This document shows, piece after piece, positions 34,975 to 46,014 of a stretch of DNA of 64,000 nt. Location of the stretch: NCBI GenBank assembly GCA_030278955.1, contig JAOANR010000012.1, positions 461,858 through 525,857 on the forward strand. Direction: 5' to 3'. Each line of letters starts with the position of its first letter. Position 1 is the first letter of the stretch. The notes under the pieces are model-generated. The model was not told the origin of the DNA. It searched no databases and saw only the letters and a program-made list of their open reading frames with translations. This DNA comes from Hygrophila difformis. Its lineage: Eukaryota; Streptophyta; Magnoliopsida; Lamiales; Acanthaceae. The position numbers and the translations under genes are program-made.

Positions 34975-36690
34975 GTGTGTGTGCAACATCAACCATGGAC
35001 TTCATCACCTATGCACTTCTCATAGACTTCATCTTCTTTGCCGGGAGACTCACACTTATTGCTCTCTCAAATAATCCACGGATCATATTCACATCACCTA
35101 GACGTATCTCCTGTAATTTTTAAAGACAAAATCAACAAATCATGCTCCATAAATGATAAACACCATGCAAGCTGCCTTTGAATATTATAATTTTCTACCA
35201 AAAGAAATTTTTAGCAAGACATGGAGGCTGAGTTTTAAGAGTTTACTTGATCTAGATAAATACTCCATAGATCTGTCCTCTTCAGATACTCCCTGAGCAT
35301 CCCCTCAAACATGGATCTTCCCCTATCTAGAACTCCACACTTAAACTCAAGAATAGCCGTTTGTTTAATAAATTCTATATGCTTATGTCGGGAAGGCTTA
35401 GAAGAGCACGGTTCACAACTGACTGAATCCCATCTGCGTTTCGCTTCAGAAGAGAATGAATCTTCCTAAGCCACACCTACAATCCAAAAACACCAAAAGT
35501 GACAATATCATTTGATGAAATTTTCATATGCGTATAAACTATGCAAAATATTAAATTGATAATCACATAATTGAGTACCTTGTATGAATGCTTAAACTTT
35601 CTGCACATTTTCTCAAGAAGCTCATCAGCAAATTTATATTGTTCTGTCATCTCATACATTTCCAAAAGTGCAAGGTGCGACTTTTTTGCATCACAGTACT
35701 GCAATGCTCGTTGAAATACTTTTGTAACAGCTTCCCGAAAAGTAAAATGCAATATTTCCTAGAAAACTTTCTTAATAAAAAACTAAAATATTTCCTTTTT
35801 GCTCTTTGAAATAGTGTAAGGACTCAACAGAATCAATAAAGTGACAGATTTTTGGGGCTTTTTAACCTTACCTCAGGGGGGTTACCATATTTATTCTCCA
35901 AATTGAAATATGCACCCCTTCTCAGACTCCTCTCGAATGTTTATCGTTCTTAGAGCCCTATGATATAAGAAAAGATATTATGAGAAAATTGTTATTTTGC
36001 AGGGCCAATACCATAAAGATTCCTTACTATGAAACAATTTGTGATATTGCTAAAGATGAATAGCAACATATACCTTTCAGCAATTGACCGTGCCTTGCCA
36101 ACATTGGCCAAAGAGAGCATGAAGGCCATGTATTTTATCCATAGATAGCTACAGTTTGGGGAGCTATGAATAAGTTTTTCAAACTCTTCCTCGCTCCTTG
36201 GGGGCCTCTCCTCAGCAGCCATAATTTTCATTTCCCTGTTCAAATGAATTAAGCACTACAATTTCTATCTTCTACAAATAATTAGAACCATATAAAGTAT
36301 TGCGTATTGCACGGTGCCTTACTTCTCTTTCCTGTCTCTTTTCTTTTTCTCTGTTGATTTTTCTCAGCAGCAGTATCTTCGCCAAAATTAAATATGTCCT
36401 CACCACCATCACCTTCATCATCTATGCTCTCAATGTCTTCAAGTGGAACTTCAAGAGCTGGAACAAGAGCCCTGGATGCAACATTTGCCAGTATAGTATG
36501 ATGATTCTCAGGCTCATCGGTTGTGTTTTCACTTTGAGCTGCTGCATGCCAAACATTTTGCCTCAGCGAATGCAGCAGAATCATCTGTGCCATTAGCATG
36601 ATCATGGATATGTTTTAAAGATGTTTGCAATACATCCTCGTCTATCAAATACGATTTCTTCATCCCAAGAGAAACGCGTTTTCTATCTTT
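34975..36690 (-). pseudogene. RRP5-like rRNA biogenesis protein, 3' exons, degenerate
   Basis: Minus-strand exons in order match the C-terminal half of plant RRP5 (PDCD11). They give the end of an S1 domain (VDKDRKRVSLGMKKSYL, 36690), an acidic linker (SRALVPALEVPLEDIESIDD), HAT/TPR-like repeats (EEFEKLIHSSPNCSYLWIKY, GKARSIAER; then AVTKVFQRALQYCDAKKSHL, KFADELLEKMCRKFKHS), and RGRSMFEGMLREYLKRTDLW with RGLFERAISVSLPAKKMKS near 35060. RRP5 works in the nucleolus in 18S and 5.8S rRNA processing. Lesions: a frameshift near 36590, a small deletion with frameshift near 35910, a one-base loss near 35390, and a deletion plus stop near 35020. The N-terminal S1 repeats are absent from the window. 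Confidence 0.85.
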
Positions 36691-36837
36691 ATCCACCTAA
36701 AAATAAATAAATAAAAGAGGTCAAATATGTTGGAAACGAAAATATCTAATTTTCCCATCAATAAAGATCGAGGTGTGACATATTTGTGGGATGGAAAACA
36801 AGAAAATAGAATAAAATCATACCACAATATTATAATA

Positions 36838-37137
36838 CTTCCTCCGTCCCACTAATTTCGTCTCACTTGCCTTTTTGATACGTCCCATTACAATTGTCAC
36901 ATTTCCTTTTTAGGAAATAATCTAACACTTTAATTACCAAACCCGCTTCCATCACATCACAACAATAAATAAATATATTAAAATTCTAAACTCACAACTT
37001 TCACATCACATAAATAAATCAATTAAAACTCATTACAATCACATCAAATAAATTCTTTTATCTACCCCTACATTAAATACTAACTTTCCCATATAAAATA
37101 CCGTGCCCAAAAGTTCTATTAGTGGGACAGAGGGAGT
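36838..37137. mobile_element. Stowaway-like MITE (300 bp)
   Basis: Begins CTTCCTCCGTCCCACTAAT and ends ATTAGTGGGACAGAGGGAGT, imperfect terminal inverted repeats flanked by TA at both sides. AT-rich interior with no coding capacity. It is a different subfamily from the pair near 30 kb. Confidence 0.85.
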
Positions 37138-37158
37138 TACCATATATCTCAAAATAAT

Positions 37159-40027
37159 CGTAATACCCGGGATTTTTATCGGCGTCCAAAGGAATAAAAA
37201 TTTATTTCTTAATCCAATCAAGGTCGAAATATCTCCGAGAAGAAGAAAATAATTTATCACAATAAATTATTGCTCGGAAATAAAACGCCGATAGATTCAA
37301 AAATTCAAAATGGAATAAAATAGGGAAAGGAAGCCCGAAGACATTCCATGAATCGAGTCAAAAGAATTGGAACTAAATTCAAGAAAGAAAAGAATTTTAA
37401 TTCCAGGAACCCGTGAAGTCGGAAATAATTTAATTAGATAAATTGTTGCACGGGAGTCAGAAGACGACGAATTTGAAGCCGACGAATCCAAACGCGATGG
37501 ATTCAAGATTCCGAATACGGGATTAATTCGAGACGAGATAAATTTAAGATAAGAATTTATAATCCGAGAATGACCCGAAAAATCAAGCCCGAAAACGTAG
37601 GAGCACAGAAATCCGAAAGAGAGGAGAAAAGGCCCGATCGGAACGCCCGGACCCGCCCGGACCGAGGTCCAGGCGGAGGCCGCGCGGCGTTTAGCCTATC
37701 AGCACGCCACCACCGCGTGAACCCCCCAGAAAACGGCAACAACGCGTTCCGACGATCTTCTTGCCATATTTTCGACCCCCGACGATGGAAACTCAATCCC
37801 GGGCTATGGAAGGATATTTGGGACGGCATTTGGCTGCTCCCTAACCCTAAATTCGACACACACAACCCTAGAGCAGCCCCCTTCTCCTCACATTCTCTCA
37901 AACTTCTCCCAAAGTCGAAAACCCCCAAATCCCTTGCGTTCTTGAAGTTCCGATGACGAAATCCGAAGAAGAAGGACTTGAGAAGGAGAAGACAGACCCC
38001 TAAGACGTTGTTCGAGGACGTTGGAAGAGAAAACCGACTTTGGGAGGTTCGTTCGTGACATCCCGTGGATTCCGGACGACCCCGTGACCTCCTAGACATC
38101 ATCCCCACTGTAAGTTAATGCTTACTTGGTTTTGGGTGACTTAAAATGCAACCAAACATAGAGATTTAGTAACTCTAAAATCTGTCAACACGAAAAACCC
38201 ACGGCGCAGCGATTTGGTGCGAATTGTTCGAACCCATAATACTATTCAAACGGAAAACCTTAAAACACGAAAAATGTTCCTAAGACACTGATCTAGTTTG
38301 TGTAAAATTTTCATAATTTTTCATCATGTTTTGATATTCGGAAACGGTCCCAAATGAACCTGCCTTGAGAGTTGATCTTGAAACGGTGACAGATTTGAAA
38401 TCGGACTAAAACCCCTATTTCGAGAGTTCAATCCGAAAAACTCAAAACTAGACTTTTGATCCTAACACATTAATCTATGTTGTGTAAAAATTTCAGATAT
38501 TTTCATCAATGTTTGCTATCTCAAATCGCACCGAACATAAACTGTGATTTCAAACTTTTTCGAAAATCCAGCAGTGCATCTATCCGAAATTGATGAACCT
38601 GTTTCTATAATTTCTAGTCCGATCTAGTCTTTGCAATCTAAACAAAAGTTGTAGATAATCATGTCTAGTATGAGTGTATAAAATTTCAGAATTTTTGGAG
38701 TCCATTGGATATGTTAAAAAGTCGAATTTTGAACTGTGGTAAACCTGAATCCTGACAGTGTACATGTCGTGCAATAAACTCGATTTTTGACATGTTTCCT
38801 CAACTTATTTTGAAATCGTTAAAACACGAAAGTTGTTTGTTATGGTGTTTTTGATATAATGTAAAATTTCAGTATTTTCGAACTTAAAATGAATTTCTAA
38901 ATAATTACGGAGTAAGACAACAACCTGTGTGAAGTTATATTTTGAGAAACTTGTGAAATTTGTGAAATGTGTTCTTATCTTGCGGGTTTGATTCCCAAGG
39001 GCGATTGTATGTTTTCTTGCGGGTTCGATTCCCCAGGATGTGTGTTGATTCCTATGGGTTCAATTCCCTAGGATGTATTTGAGTTCTTGCGGGTTCGATT
39101 CCCCAAGGGCGATTGTTTGTTTTCCTGCGGGTTCGATTCCCCAGGATGCGTGTTGATTCCTATGGGTTCTATTCCCCATGATGTATTTGAGTTCTTGCGG
39201 GTTTGATTCCCCAAGGGCGATTGTTTGTTTTCCTGCGGGTTCGATTCCCCAGGATGTGTGTTGATTCCTATGGGTTCAATTCCCTAGGATGCGCTTAAAT
39301 TCTTGCGGGTTCGTTTCCCCAAGAACAAATTATACTAGATCATATCGAACAAAAGTGAAAGTGTGAAATCCTGAAAATACCAAATCCTGAAGTCACGAGA
39401 AAATTAAAAGACTTGAATATTTCATTTGTTTAAATTATGCCTTCAAATTATGCCTTGCAATTATTTTACCATTTAAGTTGAATTATGATCACGTGGAAAT
39501 CTTGTTTTAAATTATGCAATTTATTTATTAGTGGATGATTAACTTAAATTGTGTATTACCTACAAGCATGTTTTTATTAAAATTAATTAAAGGCTTTGAA
39601 ACCCCTAAATCATGCTAGGTGTTAACTTACTCAGTACGTTTTGCTGACCCAAACCGTTTTTCCCCTTTTCTTTCAGAGTATGAGGATTATGCATCATCAT
39701 ATGCATACCATGGGAACATTTGGAGAAATCTCTATTTTAAATTCCTGCATTTAGTTACGACTTGCATGAACGGACCTGTTTAACCCGTGTTTTGGCCATG
39801 TCGGCCCTGTATTTAAATTCCGCTGCAATACATGTATTAAAATATTATTCTCCGCTGCAACTTTGATATTATAAATTTTAAGTTATATTACAATGGGCTG
39901 TTTGAATGTTTTAAATTCTGAAAAACCATAGCCTTGCATCTCTTTAGCAAGCTCGGAGAAACCGTGTCTTGCTAGGGAGGTGTGGCGGTGGCATCTCGGC
40001 TTGGGTTATCAAATCTGGGGTGTTACA
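37159..40027 (+). repeat. 5' LTR of the gag-only chromovirus (2869 bp)
   Basis: Starts CGTAATACCCGGG (TG to CG change) and ends GGGGTGTTACA. Its first 1.77 kb is repeated at 42086-43863 with scattered differences. It contains the tandem array at 38984-39320. Sequence around 38650-38800 is also related to the other chromovirus LTR. Confidence 0.93.
38984..39320 (+). repeat. Ten tandem copies of a tRNA B-box-like motif in the LTR
   Basis: GGGTTCGATTCCC or a one-base variant occurs at 38984, 39021, 39056, 39091, 39129, 39164, 39199, 39237, 39272 and 39307. The spacing of 37/35/35, 38/35/35, 38/35/35 gives a 36-bp monomer in a 108-bp three-part unit. Six copies hold or nearly hold GGTTCGATTCC, an exact match to the RNA polymerase III B-box consensus GGTTCGANTCC. 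No A box or tRNA cloverleaf is seen. The truncated 3' LTR ends before this point and the other chromovirus has no such array. Confidence 0.88.
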
Positions 40028-40030
40028 AAG

Positions 40031-40042
40031 TGGTATCAGAGC
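40031..40042 (+). other. Primer binding site, tRNA-iMet type (gag-only chromovirus)
   Basis: TGGTATCAGAGC, three bases after the 5' LTR. The following CCCGGAATATTTT leader is shared with the other chromovirus. Confidence 0.93.
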
Positions 40043-40636
40043 CCGGAATATTTTAAAACTATTATTTTAAAGAGCCCGGAATATTTCAAAGTTACTATTA
40101 TTATTTTTAAACCATTATTTTAAACCTAGTGTTATTTTTAAATTTATTATTTTTTTTAAAAAAACTACTAGTATTATTTTGAGCCCAAAAAATTTTATTT
40201 ACTTAGTGTAATATTTTAAGCCCAAAATTAATTATTTTTGGCCCAATATTTAATTATCATGTTAAACCCAATTATTTTGGCCCAATACCCTTGTTTTTTT
40301 ACTTAAACCCAAATAATTTATTTCAATTGGCCCAATATAGTGGCCCAAACCTTTTACCCTTATTCTTTTAAAATCTATCCATGGAATAAATTTATTTTTT
40401 AAACCCATGGATATATAAATGCATGCATAAATTGAAATTTTTATTGAGGGGATTGCATATACATACATACATAATTGCACTAACTCTTTTTATGTGAATC
40501 ATCGACTCTAAGAAAACACTCTTAAATTAGTATTCGACATGACTTTGACTTAGAAGCGCTTGCTAAAGACTAACTTTGCCTTAGTCCTAGATCTTGAACA
40601 CTTAGAAACTCATCTTCGAGTGCTTAATAATAGAAA

Positions 40637-41656
40637 ATGGCACCTGGGGGAAAGCCGAGGAAGGTAAGTCCAAACGGCACTGCCGCTAACGTCCCCAACG
40701 TGGCCAACAACAATGAGACTCCTCAGAACCTAGGAGAACGAGTGCCTCCAGTACCCAACAACATGGAAGAACGTCTAAGGACTATGGAGGAAGTCCTTGT
40801 AGCATTAGGAAATGCTGAGGTGCATAGAGCACAAGCAGCAGTACCACCGCTAGTAGCCCAAGTCAACTACTTGGCATTGGTAAACCCCTACAACCCACCC
40901 CATTATGACGGCCAAGAGGACCCGACCAAGTTGGAAGGTTGGATCCGTACCTTTGATAAGCTCTTGAATGCTATCAAATGCCTTGATAAGGAGAAGATAC
41001 ACGTAGCGACCTACTACTTAGGGAGCGAAGCCGATGAGTGGTGGCAAAACCTTCGAACAAATTCAGAGGAGGAAGAAGAAGCCTACACCTGGGAAGAACT
41101 TAAGGAAGCCTTGAGGGAAAGATTCTACCCACTGAGCACCAAGACTGCGAAATACGAGGAATTCATCAACCTTAGACAAGGTGCGCAAACAGTACCAACC
41201 GACTGTGACAAGGCTCAGAAATTCGAGATGGGTCTGAACCTTAGTATCCGGGAGATACTTGCAGTAAGACAATTCACAAACCTGCAGACGGTTTATGATC
41301 GAGCTGTAGCAATTGATCGTGTCCAGCAACTGAAGCGTAAAGCAAATGGTGAGTCGAGCAAGGACTCGCAAGAGTTTGAGAAAAGGAATCGAAACATTAG
41401 CAATGGCAATTTTAAGGAGAATAAGAATAAATGTTTCAATAACGGGAGAAATGGCATATGTCATACAACCATACCACGTTGCCCGCAGTGCCACCAAGCC
41501 CATCTGGTGCGCGAATGCCCAAGGCGCGGGACTTGTTATAGATGTGGTGGGGAAGACCACATGATTAGAGGATGCGATGTTCGTGAAGAGATGATTGAGA
41601 AAAGGCTATATCTGGTAAACCCTCAACAAGGAAATCAAGGAAGAGACATAGGATGA
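40637..41656 (+). CDS. Gag polyprotein of the non-autonomous chromovirus
   Basis: Intact 339-codon ORF. Residues about 75-225 form the Retrotrans_gag domain ([57 protein letters not shown]). Near the C terminus a CCHC knuckle (CYRCGGEDHMIRGC) follows an extra Cys/His cluster (CPQCHQAHLVREC). Compared with the relative at 5646-8105, about 20 residues are missing after RQGAQTV, where the relative has the YYTRFKELV helix; the deletion is in frame. The ORF ends without protease or RT. It could make Gag that co-assembles with particles of an autonomous relative; whether the deletion permits that is unknown. Confidence 0.85.
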   Translation: MAPGGKPRKVSPNGTAANVPNVANNNETPQNLGERVPPVPNNMEERLRTMEEVLVALGNAEVHRAQAAVPPLVAQVNYLALVNPYNPPHYDGQEDPTKLEGWIRTFDKLLNAIKCLDKEKIHVATYYLGSEADEWWQNLRTNSEEEEEAYTWEELKEALRERFYPLSTKTAKYEEFINLRQGAQTVPTDCDKAQKFEMGLNLSIREILAVRQFTNLQTVYDRAVAIDRVQQLKRKANGESSKDSQEFEKRNRNISNGNFKENKNKCFNNGRNGICHTTIPRCPQCHQAHLVRECPRRGTCYRCGGEDHMIRGCDVREEMIEKRLYLVNPQQGNQGRDIG

Positions 41657-41769
41657 TTGAACGGCATCGATCAAGCAGACTTGCCAGCTCAATGAGGAAG
41701 GATCATAAGCAACGATACCCGAACCTGTTTGTGAATAATACATAGGTAGTTATGGGGACATAACTGTAA

Positions 41770-41784
41770 TCTTAAGGGGGGGAG
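41770..41784 (+). other. Upstream polypurine-like tract (gag-only chromovirus)
   Basis: CTTAAGGGGGGGAGG lies after gag, about 290 bp before the LTR-adjacent tract. It matches the equivalent tract of the other chromovirus. Confidence 0.6.
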
Positions 41785-42069
41785 GATGTAACGACCCGAA
41801 TATTCTATTCCGAATATTTTGTATTTCAAATAAACAAATTCAAACTGTTTTGAACTACGTCATGGCTTGATCCCTTCACAGGGTACGTAGGCAACTTGGA
41901 AAATTCAATTCTGGGTTCAGTCAAACGATATAATAAAATAATACAAACAATATCATCAACAACAACACATAACGATATAATCACGCAATCAAACAATAGC
42001 ACAAAATAGAAAGGACCTTAGTTCCAAACTCGCGAGAAGCTAACACTCAACTTCGGGGACGAAGTTGAT

Positions 42070-42081
42070 TCTTAAGGGGGT
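42070..42081 (+). other. Polypurine tract next to the 3' LTR (gag-only chromovirus)
   Basis: TCTTAAGGGGGT, followed by AGAC and then the LTR start TGTAATACCC. Confidence 0.85.
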
Positions 42082-42085
42082 AGAC

Positions 42086-43863
42086 TGTAATACCCGGGAT
42101 TTTTATCGGCGTCCAAAGGAATAAAAATTTATTTCTTAATCCAATCAAGGTCAAAATATCTCCGAGAAGAAGAAAATAATTTATCACAATAAATTATTGC
42201 TCGGAAATGAAACGCCGATAGATTCAAAAATTCAAAATGGAATAAAAGAGGGAAAGGAAGCCCGAAGACATTCCATGAATCGAGTCAAAAGAATTGGAAC
42301 TAAATTCAAGAAAGAAAAGAATTTTAATTCCAGGAACCCGTGAAGTCGGAAATAATTTAATTAGATAAATTGTTGCACGGGAGTCAAGACGACGAATTAG
42401 AAGCCGACGAATCCAAACGCGACGGACTCAAGATTCCGAATACGGGATTAATTCGAGACGAGATAAATTTAAGATAAGAATTTATAATCCGAGAATGACC
42501 CGAAAAATCGAGCCCGAAAACGTAGGAGTACAGAAGTCCGAAAGAGATGAGAAAAGGCCCGATCCGATCGCACGGACCCGCCCGGACCGAGGTCCGGGCG
42601 GAGGCCGCGCGCTGGGCGCGCGACGTTTAGCCTATCAGTGCGCCACCACCGCGTGAACCCCCTAGAAAACGGCAACAACGCGTTCCGACGATCTTCTTGC
42701 CATATTTTCGACCCCCGACGATGGAAACTCAATCCCGGGCTATGGAAGGATATTGGGGACGACATTTGGCTGCTCCCTAACCCTAAATTCGACACACACA
42801 ACCCTAGAGCTGCCCTCTTCTCCTCACATTCTCTCAAACTTCTCCCAAAGTCGAAAACCCCCAAATCACTTGCGTTCTTGAAGTTCCGACGACGAAATCC
42901 GAAGAAGAAGGACTTGAGAAGGAGAAGACAGACCCCTAAGACGTTGTTCGAGGACGTTGGAAGAGGAAACCGACTTGAGGAGGTTCGTTCGTGACATCCC
43001 GTGGATTCCGGACGACCCCGTGACCTCCTAGACATCATCCCCACTGTAAGTTAATGCTTACTTGGTTTTGAGTGACTTAAAATGCAACCAAACATAGAGA
43101 TTTAGTAACTCTAAAATCTGTCAACGCGAAAAACCCACGGCGCAGCGATTTGGTGCGAATTTTTCGAACCTATAAAACTGTTCAAACGAAAAAACTTAAA
43201 ACACGAAAAATGTTCCTAAGACACTGATCTAGTTTGTGTAAAATATTCATAATTTTTCATCATGTTTTGTTATTCGGAAACGGTCCCAAACGAACCTGCC
43301 TTGAGAGTTGATCTTGAAACGGTGACAGATTTGAAATCGGACTAAAATCCCTATTTCGAGAGCTCAATCCGAAAAACTCAAAACTAGAATTTTGATCCTA
43401 ACACATTAATCTATGTTGTGTAACAATTTCAGATATTTTCATCAACGTTTGCTATCTCAAATCGCACTGAACATAAACTGTGATTTCAAACTTTTTCGAA
43501 AATCCGGCAGTGCATCTGTCCGAAATTGATGAACCTGTTTCTATAATTTCTATTCCGATCTAGTCTTTGAAATCTAAACAAAAGTTTTAGATAATCATGT
43601 TTAGTATGTGTGTATAAAATTTCAGAATTTTTGGAGTCCATTTGATATGTTAAAAAGTCGAATCTTTGAATTGTGGTAAACCTGAATCCTGACAGTGTAC
43701 ATGTCGTGCAATAAACTCGATTTTTGACATGTTTCCTCAACTTATTTTGAAATTGTTAAAACACGAAAGTTGTTCGTTAGGGTGTTTTTGATATAATGTG
43801 AAAATTTCAGAATTTTCGGACTTAAAATGAATTTCTAAATAATTACGGAGTAAGACAGCAACC
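42086..43863 (+). repeat. 3' LTR of the gag-only chromovirus, truncated
   Basis: Matches 37159 to about 38930 and stops at GCAACC/TGT, where Athila sequence begins. The distal third with the B-box array and the LTR end is not here; it may lie beyond the Athila element outside the window. Confidence 0.9.
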
Positions 43864-43893
43864 TGTTGATAATGGCCAAAATTGATAATTACG
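43864..43893 (+). repeat. 21-bp Athila LTR start plus short filler at a deletion junction
   Basis: 43864-43884 reads TGTTGATAATGGCCAAAATT then G, identical to the first 21 bases of the Athila LTR at 44360. It is followed by ATAATTACG, which resembles the chromovirus LTR sequence AATAATTACGGAGTAAGAC just upstream, and then by Athila internal sequence. This looks like the start of a lost LTR joined by repair filler to the 3' end of an Athila internal region. Confidence 0.7.
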
Positions 43894-44359
43894 GAATAAG
43901 ACCTCGGGATCTCGATTTGAGGAAATGAGCCGGTGGCGAGTTGGTCCAGTTGCAAGCTTATGGGAGAATTTAATTGAATTTGATCTTGAGTGTTAATGAT
44001 AAAAGCCAATCTTGAGAGTGAGTGAACTTTCCGATTCTACTATACGTGAGGCTCTGCTTTGATTGATTAATGATTCATGTCATGCCTAAATTCAAGAATT
44101 AAGCCAATGTGATTTTCTAAACACATATTCAAGAAGAATTAACAATAATGATTGACTTGTGTGTTCACTCAAGTGAGAAGTATCATTCCATTAAACACTG
44201 CAACCAAGAGAGTTTAATACTTGTAATTTTGATTGTCTTATCCCAATATAAAAAGAATGAAATTTCTGAGGCCACGCAAATGGATTGAATATGCAGAGTC
44301 CAAGCTCTTAGGAGCACTGACTCTGACTGCTCGGGGACGATCAGTATTAAATGTGAGGA
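43894..44359 (+). repeat. Fragment of Athila internal 3' end (partial extra copy)
   Basis: Nearly identical to 59892-60357, the end of the internal region before the 3' LTR, including CTGCTCGGGGACGATCAG and TAAATGTGAGGATG. It precedes the left LTR, where unrelated host DNA is expected, so a second Athila copy once lay to the left. Confidence 0.9.
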
Positions 44360-44689
44360 TGTTGATAATGGCCAAAATTGTCCATTATTTCCAATCCATT
44401 TCCGTGTCTAAGACGGACATTTTGATCGTGATTCCATCTTATTTCAATAAGAAAGCAGTTGAATTTGACAGATTAATGCGAGTTTGTAAAAACATTGAGC
44501 CGGTAATAAAAAGACACAAAATATGCAATTTTAATTGCATTTGTGTTAGAAAAATCCAAAAACATGAAAAAAGGAAAAAGAAAAGAAAAAGGAATGAAAA
44601 GATGGGCAAAAGAATAAAAGAGCCCACAAAAATCCAAAAAGATGGGAAAAAGATTGAAAATCCCACAACTGAAAATTTGGTTAAGTGAT

Positions 44690-45090
44690 TGAAGCACAAT
44701 TCGAATTGTGAGCATTGCACAACAATTCGAATTGCTAAAGAGAGCAAGAAATGGTTAAGTGTTGGAAGGGATGCAGAAGGCTAGTTCGAATTATTCAAGT
44801 TCGAATTAATTCGAATTAGAGAATGAAGAGAGAAGAAACCCAAAGGCAAGAAGAAGATGCAATTCGAATTGTCCAAGTTCGAATTAATTCGAATTGGCAC
44901 AAACAATTCGAATTGCCAACAAAGTGCAATGAGCCAAGCAGAAACCCTCATCCAATTCGAGAAAAGATCAATTCGAATTATTCACAACAATTCGAATTGA
45001 CTACTGAAGGCCAAAATCCCAGCTCAAGGAAGAGATCTCACAATTCGAATTAATTCGAATTGGTTGAGATAATTCGAACTTCACTCAACA
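44690..45090 (+). repeat. AATTCGAATT palindrome cluster 1 in the LTR, upstream of the TATA box
   Basis: About ten AATTCGAATT-type sites, several doubled to AATTCGAATTAATTCGAATT or the GTTCGAATTAATTCGAATT variant (44798, 44877, 45042). The surrounding sequence is unique, so this is not a simple tandem repeat. The same cluster lies at about 60688-61088 in the right LTR. Confidence 0.9.
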
Positions 45091-45147
45091 ATTCATCCAA
45101 TGAAAGCTGTGCACAACACTGGTGGGCCTAGGGTTTTGAAGATTGTC

Positions 45148-45154
45148 TATAAAA
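45148..45154 (+). promoter_or_regulatory. LTR TATA box
   Basis: TATAAAA in GTCTATAAAAGCAGACC, about 60-450 bp downstream of palindrome cluster 1; the repeat copy is at 61146. It is the best candidate for the element's RNA polymerase II promoter. Confidence 0.7.
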
Positions 45155-46014
45155 GCAGACCTTCCACAACAGAATCAAGAGATCAAGAATTTTAACCAAA
45201 AGGCAGCTTGGGACAAAAAGAACAGCAGGAGGTTCCACACCCCTTAAGGGTTAGGTAGGTAGTTTAGATTAGTTTAGTTTATTTTTCTTGCAAGTATTTT
45301 AATCTTCACATGCTGTAATCTTAGTTTAGTATAGAAGCAGTTTGTGTAACCCTTAGAGTAGCCATTTTCCATATGTTTACATGCTTTCTAGTTAGAATAA
45401 ACCCTACCTTCAAGCTAATGATGGTGTTGGGTTCTTATTTTGCTTTCAAGTGTCAATACAAGGAAAATTTCCAGAAATGGTTTTATCCATTTGTTTTGGC
45501 ACTCTTTAATGCTTTCCCTAGAAATTAATGCTTAGTGTGTTTGTTTGTTTCAACTAGGTTGCATTTATTATGTCCTAGTTGACATTCAAACTTAATAAAT
45601 GCATGCTTGTTGGGTTTTTGGCTTGATTTAGTGCCTTAGAGCTTCAAATAAGTGTTCTTAGGTTTTAGATGTTTTTAATGTCTGTGTTAATTTGTGTTTT
45701 AGTTTTATTCTTCATGTCTTAATCTTATTTTGTGCTTCCTTAGATAACTTGTGTGTTCTTAGTTTACTCATGTAGTTCTTAGATAACTAGATGTTTTAGG
45801 CTCTTTGATCTCTGATTTCTTGTTTGTAGAAATAGGGTTGAATCTGGCCAATACCCATTAGACATGTATTTGTTTATTTCTTGAAAATCTCACTAGGGTG
45901 GCTGTGAAATGACACTGATGTGAGATGAAGGATTTAGCAAATCTAAACCCATCATTACAGTACAGTGTTCACCTAACCTACACTTGTGAGAACAAAAATT
46001 GTTGTGTTTGAGAA

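Larger units (their letters stand above)
37159..43866 (+). mobile_element. Gag-only chromovirus, non-autonomous relative of 627-11884, 3' LTR truncated
   Basis: Left LTR 37159-40027 (first base C instead of T), tRNA-iMet PBS, gag at 40637-41656, no pol, then two polypurine tracts and a 3' LTR from 42086 cut off near 43863. The leader, gag, post-gag region and much of the LTR are clearly related to the chromovirus at 627-11884. The lack of any protease, RT or integrase remnant between gag and the polypurine tract makes it a clean pol-less derivative, which would need enzymes in trans from a relative. Confidence 0.9.

Noticed and set aside
37557..38108. 183-codon minus-strand ORF, repeated as a longer form at 42469-43044
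   Set aside because: It lies antisense within the chromovirus LTR, is arginine/serine-rich from GC-rich repeats, has no recognisable domain and differs in length between the LTR copies.
38984..39320. tRNA genes
   Set aside because: Only the T-arm/B-box-like part is present; there is no acceptor stem, A box or anticodon arm.
44233..44688. 151-codon ORF repeated at 60231-60686
   Set aside because: It spans the internal/LTR boundary and a lysine-rich low-complexity stretch. It is duplicated only because the LTR is, and shows no known domain.
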